Both the position numbers and the translations under genes were made by a program. The notes beneath the pieces are model-generated. The model made no database searches, was not told where the DNA came from, and worked only from the letters and a program-made list of their open reading frames with translations. DNA of 15,310 nucleotides from an uncultured Halomicronema sp. (GTDB taxonomy: Bacteria; Cyanobacteriota; Cyanobacteriia; Phormidesmidales; Phormidesmidaceae). This document shows, piece by piece, positions 14,092 to 15,310 of this stretch. The stretch's first letter is position 1. Every line of letters starts with the position of its first letter. The DNA lies in the NCBI GenBank assembly GCA_937897665.1, contig CALCPB010000618.1, positions 1-15,310 of the forward strand, given 5' to 3'.

Positions 14092-14151
14092 TGCAGCAAA
14101 ATGATGCATAATGCTGAAGTTAGGTTAGCATAGGTGCAGCAAAATGATGCA
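14092..14151. promoter_or_regulatory. Two 17-bp dyad operators between divergent genes
   Basis: TGCAGCAAAATGATGCA occurs identically at 14092-14108 and 14135-14151, 43 bases apart, about four helical turns. Each copy is itself a near-palindrome: TGCAGCA/TGATGCA, 7-3-7 with one mismatch. The outer edges lie 36 bases from the start of the HTH gene and 39 bases from the start at 14191, so both promoters could be controlled symmetrically. Confidence 0.7.
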
Positions 14152-14190
14152 AATAAGATTCTTGATCTTTTTTGAAGAGGATCTAGTTAA

Positions 14191-14376
14191 ATGGAAGCGA
14201 TCATAAATAGTGGTGAAGCAGCAGTGCCTAAAAGGGTGTCGGTAGACATTGAAGGTTTAGAGCAAGACATTGAAACGTGCCGGAATGATCCGGCATGGAA
14301 GCAATTAAGCCTTGCTGCGAAGCTAAGAGTCCTTATTGAGGAACGGTTACTGTCATATAAGGATGCCAATAAGTGA
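14191..14376 (+). CDS. Small protein upstream of Uma2 genes
   Basis: The 61-residue product (MEAIINSGEAAVPKRVSVDI..., ending ERLLSYKDANK) has a short disordered start and then a strand-helix-helix pattern (RVSVDIEGLEQDI, SLAAKLRVLIEERLL). This could be a ribbon-helix-helix or antitoxin-sized DNA-binding fold, but no family is certain. ATG 14191 has GAGG ten bases upstream. The next gene's original ATG (14387) follows ten bases after the stop, so the two form an operon. Its promoter region carries one of the 17-bp dyads. Possible roles are a regulator or a partner of the Uma2 protein. Confidence 0.6.
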   Translation: MEAIINSGEAAVPKRVSVDIEGLEQDIETCRNDPAWKQLSLAAKLRVLIEERLLSYKDANK

Positions 14377-14386
14377 GGCGATTTCT

Positions 14387-14443
14387 ATGACCCAAGCCAT
14401 CACTAAATCACCAGACATTTAACGCTGGACCTTCAACAAGTGC
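14387..14443 (+). pseudogene. Cut-off N-terminus of the first Uma2 gene
   Basis: ATG 14387, with GAGG nine bases upstream, opens MTQAITKSPDI. It is stopped by TAA at 14420-14422, and the same frame continues as RWTFNKCMAAIEAGVLVG into the gene at 14444. RWTF is a usual Uma2 N-terminal feature, so this is the original start of that gene. Confidence 0.6.
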
Positions 14444-14962
14444 ATGGCCGCCATCGAAGCGGGGGTACTTGTCGGCTCGGAAGTGGAATTAATTGACGGA
14501 ATACTTTACAGAGTGGGCATCTCATCACCAGAGCACGGATGGCTCATCGAGCTACTACGCGACTATTTGGAACCAGAGTTAGCAGGTCAGCCCGTCCGCA
14601 TTCGTGAGGAAAAACCCATCTTTATCAGCGAGTTCAGTACGCCCGTGCCTGACATCTCTGTGGTGAAGCGGAAAAGCTATGCCAAAGCCCACCCACGCCC
14701 CGAAGATGTGCATTTAGTCATTGAGGTAGCCAAAACTCGCACAGCAGAGGCCACTAAGCGCAAACGAGATCTCTATGCCCAAGCGAGTATTCCTCTGTAT
14801 TGGGTATTTGATGTGAGTCGCCAAACGCTGACAGTCTATGACCATCCCCACGATGGTCAGTATCGAGAAAGGCTGATGCAAGACGGTGCTTTAGAGCTGC
14901 TGGGATTGAACATCTCGGTTGCCGATTTGCTGTCATTGCTGCGCGAAGGAGAATTGGGCTGA
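14444..14962 (+). CDS. Uma2-family (DUF820) endonuclease, N-terminus lost to a nonsense codon
   Basis: The surviving 172-residue frame shows the Uma2 pattern. VELIDGILYR comes first, then SPEHGWLIELL, PVPDISVVKR with the conserved PD, the VHLVIEVAK strand, and KRKRDLYAQASIPLYWVFD with the catalytic-type Lys. This is the PD-(D/E)xK arrangement, and the core looks intact. From the original ATG at 14387 the protein would be 191 residues, the usual family length, but a TAA at codon 12 interrupts it. ATG 14444 has no ribosome site, so expression would need re-initiation. Uma2 genes are highly multiplied in cyanobacteria and their biological role is unsettled. The stop overlaps the next gene's ATG by one base. 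Confidence 0.8.
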   Translation: MAAIEAGVLVGSEVELIDGILYRVGISSPEHGWLIELLRDYLEPELAGQPVRIREEKPIFISEFSTPVPDISVVKRKSYAKAHPRPEDVHLVIEVAKTRTAEATKRKRDLYAQASIPLYWVFDVSRQTLTVYDHPHDGQYRERLMQDGALELLGLNISVADLLSLLREGELG

Positions 14963-15310
14963 TGAGCGACATGGCCGCGATGACTTCAGTGCGAGCAGCA
15001 AATCAGAAAAAGATCACCTTTGAGCAATACCTGCTCACGCCTTACGACGGGCGGCGGACTGAATTCGTGGACGGGGAAATTATCGATGCGACTGAGCTAA
15101 GTCCCCGACACATCGATATCGTAGAGAACTTGAGAGATCGACTTAAAGCCTACATCCGATCTCATGCTCCAGATTTAGTTGTGAAGTCTGGTCCTGGCGT
15201 ACAGATTCCCCAATTTGGGCGACCGGACAACAGCCGCGATCCTGACCTGCTGATCTGCACCAAAGCGCAATGGCAAGCGATGTCAGGTTTTACAAAAGCG
15301 CTATATCTCA
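14962..15310 (+). CDS. Second Uma2-family endonuclease, cut by window end
   Basis: ATG 14962 shares one base with the preceding TGA (TGATG). The frame stays open to the window end, giving 116 residues. ITFEQYLLTPYDGRRTEFVD, GEIID, SPRHIDIVENLRDRL, VVKSGPGVQIP and DPDLLICTKAQW match the N-terminal two thirds of Uma2/DUF820 proteins, including the PD of the PD-(D/E)xK core. The last strand and catalytic Lys lie beyond the window. It differs clearly in sequence from its neighbour, so the pair is not a recent duplication. Upstream, the broken first copy may still supply coupled translation. Confidence 0.8.
   Translation, partial: MSDMAAMTSVRAANQKKITFEQYLLTPYDGRRTEFVDGEIIDATELSPRHIDIVENLRDRLKAYIRSHAPDLVVKSGPGVQIPQFGRPDNSRDPDLLICTKAQWQAMSGFTKALYL

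Overview
The window reads as part of a cyanobacterial accessory replicon, most likely a plasmid, from a moderately GC-rich filamentous or Leptolyngbya-like lineage. The evidence is the many GCGATCGC (HIP1-type) octamers spread through the GC-rich genes (for example near 3579, 5308, 6764, 7380, 10340, 11752, 13423), two adjacent Uma2/DUF820 endonuclease genes, and a complete MobF-family conjugative relaxase. Species and plasmid status are inference.

Layout: (1) 2-310, the 3' end of a gene coding a regular 15/22-residue repeat, followed by terminator-like hairpins. (2) 311-1003, essentially gene-free DNA with a possible frameshifted remnant. (3) 1004-1772, a small unknown gene and an HNH nuclease gene, both leftward. 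(4) 1886-3896, a leftward operon: small helix-turn-helix protein (StbA-like position), ParA/StbB-like ATPase, coiled-coil membrane protein, possibly a small last gene, then a terminator. (5) 3897-4481, a divergent control region holding a diverged tandem duplication of about 140 bp and clusters of 11-bp-spaced repeats with consensus NNTTGCCGAAG, plus two short inverted repeats; this is the best candidate for oriT and centromere-like sites. (6) 4482-7592, rightward MobF relaxase-helicase. (7) 7593-8276, a terminator, a decayed WGR-domain fragment and AT-rich DNA. (8) 8277-9122, an AT-rich membrane protein gene that looks like foreign cargo. (9) 9224-14055, a leftward cluster: HTH/coiled-coil protein, single-pass membrane protein, membrane-anchored P-loop ATPase (coupling-protein-like), a 126-bp spacer with a perfect 19-bp inverted repeat, a membrane protein, an overlooked 40-residue hydrophobic peptide, and a membrane-anchored M23-like cell-wall hydrolase with a second lysozyme-like region. 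(10) 14056-14190, a divergent control region with two copies of a 17-bp dyad. (11) 14191-15310, a small protein and two Uma2-family genes, the first broken by an early nonsense codon, the second cut by the window end.

Working model (inference): the HTH protein and ParA-like ATPase act on the 11-bp repeat array for plasmid positioning next to the transfer origin, as StbA/StbB do in R388. The relaxase nicks oriT, and the membrane ATPase plus its membrane partners and wall hydrolase form a compact, poorly described coupling or wall-passage module. No VirB-type channel genes are present here, so the plasmid would need a channel encoded elsewhere.
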